Shown here: positions 41,127 through 50,538 of the stretch, piece by piece
Layout of the letters: every line of letters starts with the position of its first letter
Position numbering within the stretch: the stretch's first letter is position 1
Assembly (NCBI RefSeq): GCF_000612725.1
Contig: NZ_HG964454.1
Location: 558,750 to 622,749, forward strand
Reading direction: 5' to 3'
DNA from: Mycolicibacterium austroafricanum
Lineage (GTDB): Bacteria > Actinomycetota > Actinomycetes > Mycobacteriales > Mycobacteriaceae
DNA: 64,000 nt
Translations under genes and position numbers: made by a program
The notes under the pieces: model-generated
Databases searched by the model: none
Told to the model about the DNA's origin: nothing
The model's input: the letters and a program-made list of their open reading frames with translations, nothing else

Positions 41127-43418
41127 ATGGCCGTGCTCTCCACGTACCGGCTGCAGATGCGCGGACCGGCCAGCGGTGAGGCGTTCACGTTCGCCGACGC
41201 CGAGAAGCTGGTCGACTACCTCGCCGACCTCGGCGTCTCACACCTGTACCTGTCCCCTGTGCTCACCGCGGCCGAAGGCTCCAGCCACGGTTACGACGTG
41301 ACGGATCCCACCACCATCTCCGCCGAGCTCGGCGGTCCCGAGGGTTTCGAACGCCTGGTGCACACCGCGCGCGCGGCGGGTCTCGGTGTTGTCGTCGATA
41401 TCGTGCCCAACCACGTCGGTGTGGATGTCCCCGCGCAGAACCGGTGGTGGTGGGACCTGCTGACCCACGGCCGCGGGTCGCGGTACGCCGAATTCTTCGA
41501 TATCGACTGGACGTTGGATCCGGACTGCCGAATCGTGTTGCCGGTGCTCGGTTCCGACAGCGATGTGGCGGATCTGGCGGTTGACGGCGACGTGTTGCGA
41601 CTCGGCGACCGGACGTGGCCGATAACGCCAGGCACCGGGGACGGCACGGGTCCGCAGGTGCACGATCGCCAGCATTACAAGTTGGTCGGCTGGCGCAACA
41701 ACGTGTGCGGATACCGCCGGTTCTTCTCGATCACCTCGCTGGCCGGCCTGCGCCAGGAGGACCGCGCCGTGTTCGACGCGACCCACGCGGAGGTCGCACG
41801 GTGGTTCAGCGAAGGCCTGGTCGACGGTATCCGGATCGATCACCCGGACGGACTGTCCGATCCCGCAGGGTATCTCGCCTGGTTGCGGAAACTCACCGGG
41901 CCGCAGGCGTGGATCGTGATCGAGAAGATCCTCGCCGTCGACGAGGCGCTGGACAGCAGCCTTCCGGTCGCGGGTACCACCGGGTACGACGCGCTGCGTG
42001 AGAGCGGCGGCGTGTTCGTCGACCCGAGCGGTGCAGAAACCCTGACCGCGCTCGTCGAGTCGGCGGGTATCCAATACTCCGCCACCGATGAGCAGGCGCG
42101 CGCGTTGAAGGTCACGGCGGTCACCGTCACGCTGGCCAGCGAGCTCGCCCGGCTGCGCCGGAGCGTCGTCGCCGCCACCGGGCGAGACCACGATCAGTTG
42201 GGTGACGCGATCGCCGCATTGCTGAGCCGTGTCGGCGTGTACCGGTCCGACTACCTGGCCCTGGCGGGGATCTTGCCCGTGGCCATCGCCGAAACCGTGT
42301 CGGCTGAGCCCGACCTGGCCGAGCCCCTGACGGTGCTCGCCACCGCGCTGTCGCATCGGGAGGTCGAGGTCCGGCTGCAACAGCTGTGCGGGGCGGCCAC
42401 CGCCAAGTCCATGGAGGACTGCCTGTTCTACCGCGACGCCCGCCTGGTGTCGCTCAACGAGGTCGGCGGCGAGCCGGTCCACTTCGGGGTCGGCATGGCG
42501 GAGTTCCACCAGCGCGCCTCGGTCCGCGCGGCGCTGTGGCCGCAGGCGATGACGACGCTGACCACCCATGACACCAAGCGCGGCGAGGACGTCCGGGCCC
42601 GCATCGGGGTGCTCTCCCAGGTGCCGTCGCTGTGGGCCGAACTCGTGCGGGGTTGGCAGTTGACCACCCCTCCCCCGGATGTGACGACCGGACTGTTCCT
42701 GTGGCAGAACATGTTCGGGGTGTGGCCGACGGACGGTGTGGTCACCGACGAACTCCGGCGCCGCCTGCACGGCTACGCCGAGAAGGCCATCCGTGAAGCG
42801 GCCCTGCGCACCTCGTGGAACGATCCCGACGCCGACTTCGAGGGCGCCGTGCACAGCTGGATCGACGCGATCCTCGACGGGCCGGTAGGTACCGAGATGA
42901 GCGCGCTGGTCGCCCGACTCGATGCCCACGGCCGCAATGACGCGCTGGGGCAGAAGCTGATCGCGCTGACCGGACCCGGGATCCCCGACGTCTACCAGGG
43001 CACCGAACTGTGGGAGGACAGCCTCGTCGACCCGGACAACCGGCGCGCGGTGGACTATGACGCCAGGCGGCAGGCGCTGGCCGGTGCGGAGCACCCGAAG
43101 ATGCGGGTGGTGCGTGCGGCACTGCATCTGCGCCGCGAACGGCCCGACACCTTCCTGTCGGGCGGGTACCGACCGCTGCTCGCCACCGGAAAAGCCGCCG
43201 AGCACCTCGTCTCGTTCGGGCGCGGAGACGACGTCGTGGTGGCGGCGAGTCGCTGGACCGTGCGTCTCGCCGAGACCGGATGGGGGGAAACCACTCTCGC
43301 CTTGCCCGACGGCACGTGGACCGACCGGCTGACCGGTGCGGCGCACCACGGTGAGGTGCGTGCCGCCGAGCTGTTCGCCAACCTGCCCGTGGCGTTGCTG
43401 GAGCGTGGCGATGCCTGA
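41127..43418 (+). CDS. treY: Maltooligosyl trehalose synthase
   Basis: TreY turns the reducing end of maltooligosaccharide into a trehalosyl unit. The 763-residue GH13 protein opens with STYRLQMRGPASGEAFTF, followed by LYLSPVLTAAEGSSHGYDV, DIVPNHVGV, the catalytic VDGIRIDHPDGLSDP and IVIEKIL, and TTHDTKRGEDVRARI near 490. It starts 2 bases after the treX stop, and its end overlaps treZ by 8 bases. Confidence 0.96.
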   Translation: MAVLSTYRLQMRGPASGEAFTFADAEKLVDYLADLGVSHLYLSPVLTAAEGSSHGYDVTDPTTISAELGGPEGFERLVHTARAAGLGVVVDIVPNHVGVDVPAQNRWWWDLLTHGRGSRYAEFFDIDWTLDPDCRIVLPVLGSDSDVADLAVDGDVLRLGDRTWPITPGTGDGTGPQVHDRQHYKLVGWRNNVCGYRRFFSITSLAGLRQEDRAVFDATHAEVARWFSEGLVDGIRIDHPDGLSDPAGYLAWLRKLTGPQAWIVIEKILAVDEALDSSLPVAGTTGYDALRESGGVFVDPSGAETLTALVESAGIQYSATDEQARALKVTAVTVTLASELARLRRSVVAATGRDHDQLGDAIAALLSRVGVYRSDYLALAGILPVAIAETVSAEPDLAEPLTVLATALSHREVEVRLQQLCGAATAKSMEDCLFYRDARLVSLNEVGGEPVHFGVGMAEFHQRASVRAALWPQAMTTLTTHDTKRGEDVRARIGVLSQVPSLWAELVRGWQLTTPPPDVTTGLFLWQNMFGVWPTDGVVTDELRRRLHGYAEKAIREAALRTSWNDPDADFEGAVHSWIDAILDGPVGTEMSALVARLDAHGRNDALGQKLIALTGPGIPDVYQGTELWEDSLVDPDNRRAVDYDARRQALAGAEHPKMRVVRAALHLRRERPDTFLSGGYRPLLATGKAAEHLVSFGRGDDVVVAASRWTVRLAETGWGETTLALPDGTWTDRLTGAAHHGEVRAAELFANLPVALLERGDA

Positions 43419-45141
43419 GCACGAGTTCGCGGTGTGGGCCCCGCGGCCGGAGCGGGTACGCCTGGACGTCGGCGGGACACTGCACCCGATGACGCGCGGC
43501 GACGACGACTGGTGGCGCGCGACCGTCGACGCCCCTGCCGACGCCCGCTACGGGTTCGTGCTCGACGACGACCCCAAGGTGCTTCCCGATCCCCGTTCGC
43601 CGCGGCAGCCCGACGGCGTGCACGAGCGCTCCCAGCTGTGGCGGCCGCAGGCCGATGCCTGGACCGACAGCGGGTGGCGGGGCCGCTCCGTCGAAGGCGC
43701 GGTGGTCTACGAACTGCACGTGGGCACCTTCACTCCCGGCGGAACGTTCGACGCGGTGGTCGAGAAGCTGGACCACCTCGTCGACCTCGGTGTCGATTTC
43801 GTCGAGGTGATGCCCGTCAACGCATTCGGCGGCACCCACGGCTGGGGCTACGACGGCGTGCTGTGGTACGCCGTACACGAACCCTACGGCGGTCCGGACG
43901 GGCTGATCCGGCTCGTCGACGCCTGCCATGCCCGTGGCCTCGGCGTGCTCATCGACGCGGTGTTCAACCATCTGGGACCGTCCGGCAACTACCTGCCCAA
44001 GTTCGGGCCCTACCTGTCCAGCGGCTCCAACCCCTGGGGCGAGTCGATCAACATCGGCGACGCCGGCGCCGACGAGGTGCGTCGCTACATCCTCGACTGT
44101 GCGCTGCGATGGATGCGGGACTTCCACGCCGACGGCCTGCGCCTGGACGCGGTGCACGCGCTCGTCGACACCACCGCGATCCACATCCTCGAAGAACTCT
44201 CTGCCGAAACCGACGCGCTGGCCGACGAACTCGGACGCCCGCTGTCGCTGATCGCCGAGAGCGACATGAACGACCCGAGGCTCATCACCCCGCGCGAACA
44301 CGGCGGCCTCGGCATGACCGCACAGTGGGACGACGACATCCACCACGCGATCCACACCGCGGTATCCGGTGAACGGCAGGGCTACTACGGCGATTTCGGG
44401 ACACTGGAGACATTGTCAGAGACGTTGCGGCACGGGTATTTTCACGCCGGTAGCTATTCGTCCTTCCGCCGCCGCAGACACGGTCGCCCGCTCGACACCA
44501 CGGCGATACCGGCTACCCGACTGCTGGCCTACACCCTGACCCATGACCAGGTGGGCAACCGGGCCGTCGGTGACCGGCCGTCACAGAACCTGACCAGCGG
44601 CCAGCTGGCCGTCAAGGCGGCACTGGCACTCGGATCGCCCTACACGGCAATGCTCTTCATGGGTGAGGAGTGGGCGTCCTCGTCGCCGTTCCAGTTCTTC
44701 AGCTCCCACCCCGAACCCGAATTGGCCAGGGCCACCGCCGAAGGCCGCAAGCGGGAGTTCGCCGAGCACGGTTGGGATGCCGACGAGATCCCCGATCCGC
44801 AGGATCCGGAGACGTTCGAGCGTTCGAAGCTGCAGTGGGATGAGGTCGGCATCGGGGACCATGCCCGGCTGCTGGAGTTCTACCGGAGCCTCATCGCCCT
44901 GCGGCACACCGAGCCGGACATGGCCGACCCGTGGCTGGACCACCTGAAGATCGACTTCGACGAGAATGCCCGCTGGTTCGTGATGCACCGCGGCGCGCTG
45001 GCGATCGCCTGCAACCTCGGCGCCGATCCCGTCGACATCCCGGTCACCGGCGACGTGGTGCTGGCTTGGGACAAGCCCACGGTCGGCGTCGACGCCACCC
45101 GGGTGGGCGGGCATTCCGTCGCAATCCTGCGGCATCCGTGA
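43411..45141 (+). CDS. treZ: Maltooligosyl trehalose trehalohydrolase
   Basis: TreZ cuts trehalose from the chain made by TreY. The 576-residue protein has a short N-terminal CBM48-like domain (FAVWAPRPERVRLDV), then the barrel with YELHVGTFTPGGTFDA, VMPVNAFGGTHGWGYDGV, VFNHLGPSGNY, the nucleophile in DGLRLDAVHA, and LIAESDMNDPR. FMGEEWASSSPFQFFSSH is also typical. The ATG overlaps the end of treY. Confidence 0.96.
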   Translation: MPEHEFAVWAPRPERVRLDVGGTLHPMTRGDDDWWRATVDAPADARYGFVLDDDPKVLPDPRSPRQPDGVHERSQLWRPQADAWTDSGWRGRSVEGAVVYELHVGTFTPGGTFDAVVEKLDHLVDLGVDFVEVMPVNAFGGTHGWGYDGVLWYAVHEPYGGPDGLIRLVDACHARGLGVLIDAVFNHLGPSGNYLPKFGPYLSSGSNPWGESINIGDAGADEVRRYILDCALRWMRDFHADGLRLDAVHALVDTTAIHILEELSAETDALADELGRPLSLIAESDMNDPRLITPREHGGLGMTAQWDDDIHHAIHTAVSGERQGYYGDFGTLETLSETLRHGYFHAGSYSSFRRRRHGRPLDTTAIPATRLLAYTLTHDQVGNRAVGDRPSQNLTSGQLAVKAALALGSPYTAMLFMGEEWASSSPFQFFSSHPEPELARATAEGRKREFAEHGWDADEIPDPQDPETFERSKLQWDEVGIGDHARLLEFYRSLIALRHTEPDMADPWLDHLKIDFDENARWFVMHRGALAIACNLGADPVDIPVTGDVVLAWDKPTVGVDATRVGGHSVAILRHP

Positions 45142-45153
45142 GAACGGTTCTCA
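45139..45153. promoter_or_regulatory. 15-bp palindrome at the treZ stop (TGAGAAC-G-GTTCTCA)
   Basis: Seven-base perfect arms around a single base, beginning in the treZ stop codon and lying between convergent treZ and luxR. A one-base loop cannot form a normal hairpin, so a protein site or a chance palindrome is more likely than a terminator. Confidence 0.3.
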
Positions 45154-45180
45154 ACCCGAGCGAGACCGCGCACCTCGGCG

Positions 45181-46344
45181 TCAGGACCCGGCGCGATGCC
45201 GACCCCCGCGCTCTTCCGGGCGCCGCGTCGCGGCCAACCCGCCGATCAGGAGCCGGACGAGCTCGGCCTGTCGATGCGTTCCGGTCTTGAGGAACACGTG
45301 CTGGAGGTGGCTACGGATAGTTGGCAGCGACAGCGACATCTCGTCGGCGATCGGTCGCAGTCCACTTCCCCCGAGCACTCGCCGCGCCACTTCGGCTTCT
45401 GTTTTGGTCAATCCGTAGAGGCGTCGCAACGTATCCGCCTCGGGTTCGGGTTCACGCTCGGGATCGGCGATCACGATCAATGCGCTCTGTGACGCCATGT
45501 CGGTGGAAACCCCAGATCCGAGCGGGATGACACGCGCCACATAAGGGCGTCGCCCCGACGGGCGCGGGATCGCCAGACATCCGCCCGCCGCGACGTCGGC
45601 CGGCCCGCCGACCGACGCCTGGTACACCATGCGGCCCAGTGTGCTGTCGGCCCGTTCGCCGGTGGCAACGAGATGTCCCGAACGTACGCCCAGTCCGTCC
45701 GCGGCGGCCACCATCGCCGCGGCCGCCGGGTTCATGTGGACCACCCGACCGTCACCACCGACGATCGCCACGCCATCGGACAACGAGTCGAGCGCTGCGA
45801 TGAGGTCCGCGTTTCGGCGGTCGAGATCGGTCAGTCGCACCTGTGTCCGGATTGCCTGCTGCAGATGGCCAACGAGAGCTTGCACCAAAGCGATCCGTTC
45901 GGGTGAGCCGAACGGATCCGCTGCGGTCTTTGCGGCAACAGCGAGCCATGCCATGCTGTCACGCCCTCGAATCAAGACCGAACCAAGGCCATCTCCATAG
46001 TCGTTGGGAAGCGACCAGTCGTTGTAGAACTCGCTGCCGGCGAACTGCTCGGGAGTCGCGAGGAACTTGAAGGGCAGAGCACGCCCGGCCGGCATGCTCT
46101 TGAGAGCGGCGACGACGATGTCCAGCTCGCCGTAGTGGTCGTTGTAGGCCATCACCGCGGCCGGGTCGGCACCGGCTGACCTGGAGGTGATCACGTTGCG
46201 CTCGCGATCGGTGATCAACAATGCGCAGCCCGTCGCGCCCAACACCGACGCGATCTCGTCCAGCGCGACCGCCCAGTTGTCTGGTTGCACCGCAGCGTCA
46301 TAGATCGACTGCACCAGTCGCGAGTAGTGGTCAAGAGCAATCAT
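45181..46344 (-). CDS. LuxR-family regulator with N-terminal sensor region
   Basis: A 387-residue regulator. The C-terminal LuxR/GerE helix-turn-helix lies at about 318-375 (YGLTKTEAEVARRVL, then LSLPTIRSHLQHVFLKTGT). The front part has a GAF-like segment followed near 190-260 by a PAS-like segment (LIAALDSLSDGVAIVGGDG, then VVHMNPAAAAM). The signal is unknown. The ATG has GGGG at 8 bases. A near-palindrome 63 bases upstream nearly matches one upstream of the SDP-like locus, so it is a candidate regulator of that locus and of itself. Confidence 0.85.
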   Translation of the reverse strand: MIALDHYSRLVQSIYDAAVQPDNWAVALDEIASVLGATGCALLITDRERNVITSRSAGADPAAVMAYNDHYGELDIVVAALKSMPAGRALPFKFLATPEQFAGSEFYNDWSLPNDYGDGLGSVLIRGRDSMAWLAVAAKTAADPFGSPERIALVQALVGHLQQAIRTQVRLTDLDRRNADLIAALDSLSDGVAIVGGDGRVVHMNPAAAAMVAAADGLGVRSGHLVATGERADSTLGRMVYQASVGGPADVAAGGCLAIPRPSGRRPYVARVIPLGSGVSTDMASQSALIVIADPEREPEPEADTLRRLYGLTKTEAEVARRVLGGSGLRPIADEMSLSLPTIRSHLQHVFLKTGTHRQAELVRLLIGGLAATRRPEERGGRHRAGS

Positions 46345-46407
46345 CCGCGCGGCCCCTTTCAGGGCATTCGGTCACCGAATTTTAGCGCTTGCCGACCTCC
46401 ACTGCTC

Positions 46408-46423
46408 GGGTAGCCGACTACCC
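46408..46423. promoter_or_regulatory. Near-palindrome GGGTAG-CCGA-CTACCC upstream of luxR
   Basis: Six-base perfect arms; 63 bases before the luxR start codon. It agrees at 13 of 16 positions with the perfect palindrome at 51934-51949. The rest of 46345-46683 shows no other structure that I can support, apart from the ribosome site of the secreted protein gene. Confidence 0.6.
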
Positions 46424-46683
46424 CTGCGCGGCCGAGAAATGGTCCGACGGAACCGAACCGCGCCGCCGTCGTCACAGCAGCAGCCTCCCGTCAACACATG
46501 CCCCCGAATGTGAGGAATTGGTATTGGATGCAGTAGACCGTCAACACGGTTCCAGATCTCATCTGTTCGGATGAGGCCCGGCGCGCACCACCGTGATGTG
46601 ATTCGCCCATGACCTGCTCGAACGTCAGTCAGTCGGGGGGACACCGACGAATATGCCTATCCGACAACTCAGAGGAAGGTGTC

Positions 46684-47547
46684 ATGACCACAACACGAAG
46701 GGCGCGCAGCGCAAGCGTGGCGGCGGGTTTACTGCTGGCTTCTTTCATGGCAGCACCGGTGGCGCACGCCGATGTACTCGCCGACCTCAGGGGCACCGTC
46801 ACCGCCGACCGCCTCAAGTACGGGCCGTCCTGTCCGCCATTGAGATACAACAACGTGCTCCAGGACATCGGTTTCGCCCAAGGGCAGTTCGTTCCCGACA
46901 CTGCGAAGAGCCAGGGGATGATCGCCTCGTATCCGGGGGAAGTGCGGTCGTTCATCGGTGTCGGTGATCCCATGGCCGCAGCACGGACCAACGCCTACGA
47001 GAAGGGCGCGGGAAGCCTGATAGGCAACTGCGCATGGACCGAGTACGGCGTGAGCTTCATCCGTTACGAGCCGACCGAAACCGACTGGGTGGGCATCGTC
47101 TTCGGCAAGCCGTCGGGAGTCACAACGCCGCCGTCGGGCCCGGGTACACCCGGAGGAGGCCAAGACCCGGCACCGGCCGGTACACCGGCACCACCGCAGA
47201 TGAAGGCTTGCCCGCCGGGAGGACTAAAGCCGGAAGTCCCGGCCGGAGAACAGTGCCCGGCACCGGCGAACGCGGTACGGGTCTCGTTCGTGCGGGCGCC
47301 CTTCCAATGGACGGTGAATGTCAAGAACAACGCGGGTATCGGCGGTAGCTGCAGTTACGACGCCCGCTCGACATCCGGTGCGACCGGAGCCAGCAGGGAG
47401 TTCGACATCGACCCCAACGGGAGCACGACCTTCCAGGTGCCGGCTCCGTTGCCCTTCACCACCTATCACGTGGTGACGTCATGCACAGGCAGCTACGACG
47501 GTCGGCAGGTCGAGTTCGGCCACGACGAACAGGACGTGTCGCTCTGA
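46684..47547 (+). CDS. Secreted two-domain protein of unknown function
   Basis: A 287-residue exported protein. The signal peptide ends after APVAHA (cut about 29/30). Residues 30-135 (VLADLRGTVTADR... CPPLRYNNVLQDIGF) resemble the degenerate CAP-like domains of mycobacterial secreted proteins. A Pro/Gly linker (about 138-175) leads to a C-terminal beta domain with paired cysteines (GGSCSYDAR and VTSCTGSYD). The ATG has AGGAAGG upstream. I do not recognise a specific function. It converges on the DUF5946 gene with a 9-base gap. Confidence 0.75.
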   Translation: MTTTRRARSASVAAGLLLASFMAAPVAHADVLADLRGTVTADRLKYGPSCPPLRYNNVLQDIGFAQGQFVPDTAKSQGMIASYPGEVRSFIGVGDPMAAARTNAYEKGAGSLIGNCAWTEYGVSFIRYEPTETDWVGIVFGKPSGVTTPPSGPGTPGGGQDPAPAGTPAPPQMKACPPGGLKPEVPAGEQCPAPANAVRVSFVRAPFQWTVNVKNNAGIGGSCSYDARSTSGATGASREFDIDPNGSTTFQVPAPLPFTTYHVVTSCTGSYDGRQVEFGHDEQDVSL

Positions 47548-47556
47548 CAGGCTGAA

Positions 47557-47979
47557 TCACCAGTCGCAGCCCTGCGAAGTGCGTCTCACCGCCCGGGCAA
47601 CCGCTTCGGCCCACCTCCTCACCGAGGTGCGGTAGGAATCGGCTGTCGTCAGGTCGACGTCACCGATCGACGATGGCCAGAAGAGTTCCGGCGGCACCGG
47701 CGCGGACTCCTCGCCCCGCCGGGCCACGCGGCGTGGGCCGTCGGTCCACCGACGGATGTCACGCTTGGCGGATTCGCCCGGGGCCCGATCGAGGTGGCGC
47801 AGCAGGAAATCGACTGTGCCCGCGACGTTTTCGTCGAGGTAGCGGCTGTGCTGCAGCATGTACGCACCGACGGTGAGGTGGTGCACGACACCGTAATCCG
47901 GGTCGGCAAAGTCCCGGTCCAGGCACTCCTGGAATTTCGCCTCGCACGCCTCGACGCCGCAGTGCGGGCAGGCCGCCAT
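47557..47979 (-). CDS. DUF5946 family protein
   Basis: A 140-residue protein opening with cysteines at 4, 7, 12 and 19 (ACPHCGVEACEAKFQEC), a probable zinc site, followed by VVHHLTVGAYMLQHSRYL, as in the DUF5946 family. The C-terminus is rich in Arg and Trp. The function is unknown. The ATG shares one base with the ilvA stop (TGATG), so it is coupled to ilvA. The longer open frame upstream is a shadow of ilvA. Confidence 0.8.
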   Translation of the reverse strand: MAACPHCGVEACEAKFQECLDRDFADPDYGVVHHLTVGAYMLQHSRYLDENVAGTVDFLLRHLDRAPGESAKRDIRRWTDGPRRVARRGEESAPVPPELFWPSSIGDVDLTTADSYRTSVRRWAEAVARAVRRTSQGCDW

Positions 47980-49268
47980 CAGGTCAGATAGCGGTACGTC
48001 GGCGAACCCGGCTCGAGCAACTCGACGTGACATTCCGAGGTCTGCATCCGGGCGAGCAGGCCCTCGAGGTCGGACGCCGAACCCATCTCGATGCCCACGA
48101 GCGCCTCGCCGGTCTCGCGGTTGTTGCGCTTGACGTATTCGAACAGCGTGATGTCGTCGTTCGGGCCCAACACCTCGTCGAGGAACCGCCGCAGGGCGCC
48201 GGGCTCCTGCGGGAAGTCGACAAGGAAGTAGTGCTTGAGACCCAGATGCACCAGGGATCGCTCCAACACCTCCCCGTAGCGGGAGACGTCGTTGTTGCCG
48301 CCGGAGATGAGGCACACGACGGTCGAGCCGGGCTCGATGTCGGAGTCGAGCAGCGCGGTCACCGACAGCGCACCCGCCGGCTCGGCGATGATGCCCTCGT
48401 TCTGGTAGAGGTCCAGCATCGCGGTGCACACCGCGCCCTCGTCCACCGTCGTGATCGACACCATGTCCCCGGCGGCCGACAGGGCCGCGAACGGCAGTGC
48501 TCCGACGCGGGCGACCGCGGCGCCGTCGACGAACTGGTCGACAGTCTCGAGCGTCACAGGCTCACCCGTCGCCAGCGCCGCCACCAGCGCCGCCGCTCCG
48601 GCGGGCTCCACGCCCAGCACTGACGTCGTGGCGGTGCGCTCGGCGAGATAGGTGGTCATACCGCTGATGCAGCCGCCGCCCCCGACGGGGACGATCACCA
48701 GATCCGGCTCCTGCCCGAGCTGGTCCAGGATCTCCACCGCGATGGTGCCCTGGCCTGCCATCGTGCGCAGGTCGTCGTACGGCGGCACCAGCGTGGCGCC
48801 GGTCCGGGCGACGTCGTCCAGCGCGGCCTCGGCGGCCATGTCGTAGGTCTTGCCGCCGACGATCAGCTCGATGAAGTCGCCGCCGTGGTAGCGGATCCGG
48901 TTGCGCTTCTGTTTGGGGGTCTTGGCCGGCACGTAGACGCGCCCGTGAACGCCCATCGAGCGGCAGGCCAGCGCGAAGCCCTGGGCGTGGTTGCCCGCCG
49001 ACGAGCACACCACCCCTGCGGCCTTCTCCTCGGCAGTCAGCTGCATGAGCAGGTTGTAGGCGCCGCGCAGCTTGTAGGAGCGCACCGCCTGGAGGTCTTC
49101 GCGCTTGAGGTAGACCTGCGCGCCGGTGATGGCCGACAGCCGGTCGCTGAACTGCAACGGGGTCTTGGACACCACGCCCGAGATTCGCCGAGCCGCCTCG
49201 TCGATGTCCGCGGCGCGCAACGGCGCCGCGGGATCGATACGGGGAGTCTGGCTCAGCTCAGTGGACAC
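47979..49268 (-). CDS. ilvA: Threonine dehydratase (biosynthetic)
   Basis: IlvA deaminates threonine to 2-oxobutyrate, the first step toward isoleucine. The 429-residue protein has the PLP lysine in VRSYKLRGAYN near 66, SSAGNHAQGFAL, the phosphate cup GGGGCISG, and LISGGNND. The C-terminal part (about 340-429, LKHYFLVDFPQEPGALRRFL) is a single ACT-like regulatory domain, so feedback by isoleucine is likely. The start is GTG. Confidence 0.95.
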   Translation of the reverse strand: MSTELSQTPRIDPAAPLRAADIDEAARRISGVVSKTPLQFSDRLSAITGAQVYLKREDLQAVRSYKLRGAYNLLMQLTAEEKAAGVVCSSAGNHAQGFALACRSMGVHGRVYVPAKTPKQKRNRIRYHGGDFIELIVGGKTYDMAAEAALDDVARTGATLVPPYDDLRTMAGQGTIAVEILDQLGQEPDLVIVPVGGGGCISGMTTYLAERTATTSVLGVEPAGAAALVAALATGEPVTLETVDQFVDGAAVARVGALPFAALSAAGDMVSITTVDEGAVCTAMLDLYQNEGIIAEPAGALSVTALLDSDIEPGSTVVCLISGGNNDVSRYGEVLERSLVHLGLKHYFLVDFPQEPGALRRFLDEVLGPNDDITLFEYVKRNNRETGEALVGIEMGSASDLEGLLARMQTSECHVELLEPGSPTYRYLT

Positions 49269-49436
49269 CGGACCATGGTGCCACCAGACCCCTCTCCAGC
49301 GGAAATGGGTTCAGCCGACCGTGGTGAGCAGGATCACCGGCTCGCCCACGGGTTGAGGTGAGCGGCATGTAGCCAGGCTAGACAAATCGAGCCGCCACAA
49401 ACCAGGTTGCGGGTGGCCGAAATCTTTCTTGCGAGT

Positions 49437-49442
49437 TATCGT
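49437..49442 (+). promoter_or_regulatory. Putative -10 box (TATCGT) of the 76-residue membrane protein gene
   Basis: TATCGT fits TANNNT and ends 7 bases before the GTG at 49450, predicting a leaderless mRNA. It also supports that start. Confidence 0.4.
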
Positions 49443-49449
49443 CATCAGT

Positions 49450-49680
49450 GTGACGACCGCCGAACGTTTCCGCGACGCCGCAGCCCATCCGGCCGCGACG
49501 GTGTCGATCGCGGGGGTGCCCTGGCCCACCTACAAGGTGGTGTCCCTGCTGGTCGGGCTCGTGGTCTTCGGTGTGGTCGCGGTGGCAACGACGGCCGCAG
49601 CCCCCGCGGTACTCAGCGGCGCGGGCACGGCCACGCTGGTCTGGCTCGGCCTGGGGCGCTACAGCACCTCCCGGCGCTGA
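49450..49680 (+). CDS. Small membrane protein of unknown function
   Basis: A 76-residue protein with two predicted helices (about 31-52 and 54-70) after a polar head TTAERFRDAAAHP and the motif VPWPTYKVV. I do not recognise the family with certainty. The GTG is chosen from the -10 spacing; a TTG seven codons upstream is possible. It converges on the HTTM gene with an 18-base gap. Confidence 0.6.
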   Translation: MTTAERFRDAAAHPAATVSIAGVPWPTYKVVSLLVGLVVFGVVAVATTAAAPAVLSGAGTATLVWLGLGRYSTSRR

Positions 49681-49698
49681 CACCGTCCCGGGAGTTCC

Positions 49699-50529
49699 TC
49701 AGAGCCACCCCGCATGCAGTAGGTGGTGGGCGTACGCCACCGCGGGATAGGTGGCGGTGAACGCGAGCAGGAAGCCGTTGAGTCCCATCAGCACCGCGGT
49801 CGACGCGTGGAACAGCACGCCCACCGCGAGCAGGCCCCACATGGCACGCTGATCCACGAACAGCACCGCGACGAATCCCATTTCGAACAGGATCACCGCC
49901 CAGCAGGCCGCCAGACCCAGCAGCGGTCTGCCGGTGAGAAATTCGCCAACCCAGCGAGTCCCGTAGATCTTGGTCGTCATGATCCCGCCGAGGGCCGATC
50001 CGTCGCGCCATGCCGGACCGGCCAACTTCGCCACCCCCGCCACGACATAGGCGAGCACCGCCTGCGCCGCAACGTAGAGGACCGCGGCGGTGGCTGCCAG
50101 TGAATCCTGCGGTACCACAAGGAAAGCGGTGGCGCCGAGAAAGACCACCACCTGCATGTGATCAGACCCGTCCAACCCGAACGTGGTTCTGCGCTTCATC
50201 AGCAGCACCAGTGCCAGCACGGCCGCAGACAGGGCGGCCAACAGCGGCCGCGGCGGTGACCCTGCGATCGTGAGTGCCACGACGGAGAGTCCGGCAGCCA
50301 GCTTCGCGACCAGCAGCGCGGCGAAAGCCCGCGGACGAAACAAGAGGTCGGCCAGTTCCTGCACGCTGCGCAGCCGTGCCCTACGTCGAGTGAAGCGCAG
50401 CACGGACCAACTGAGAATCCCCGAGTCGGAGAAGACGTCGAGACGGTACAACTCCTCGGCGGCCGACACCGCGACCCCGACGGAGGCGATGAGGAGAGCG
50501 GCGTACATCGCAGTGCTTGCAGAATCCAT
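49699..50529 (-). CDS. HTTM-domain membrane protein (SdpB / VKGC-like)
   Basis: A 276-residue protein with about seven membrane helices. It shows features of HTTM proteins, the group that includes SdpB and the vitamin-K carboxylase-like proteins: FGLDGSDHMQVVVF, YVVAGVAKLAGPAW followed by ALGGIMTTKIYG, and near the end FHASTAVLMGLNGFLLAFTATYPAV. In Bacillus, SdpB with SdpA is needed to make the SDP toxin from its precursor. It is the third gene of a minus-strand set after the cysteine-bearing protein and the SdpA-like gene, 9 bases after the latter. Assignment is from remembered motifs. Confidence 0.65.
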   Translation of the reverse strand: MDSASTAMYAALLIASVGVAVSAAEELYRLDVFSDSGILSWSVLRFTRRRARLRSVQELADLLFRPRAFAALLVAKLAAGLSVVALTIAGSPPRPLLAALSAAVLALVLLMKRRTTFGLDGSDHMQVVVFLGATAFLVVPQDSLAATAAVLYVAAQAVLAYVVAGVAKLAGPAWRDGSALGGIMTTKIYGTRWVGEFLTGRPLLGLAACWAVILFEMGFVAVLFVDQRAMWGLLAVGVLFHASTAVLMGLNGFLLAFTATYPAVAYAHHLLHAGWL

Positions 50530-50538
50530 TGTGCAGTC

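Noticed and set aside
45139..45153. Rho-independent terminator at the end of treZ
   Set aside because: The palindrome has a one-base centre and no T-run, so it cannot fold as a normal terminator hairpin.
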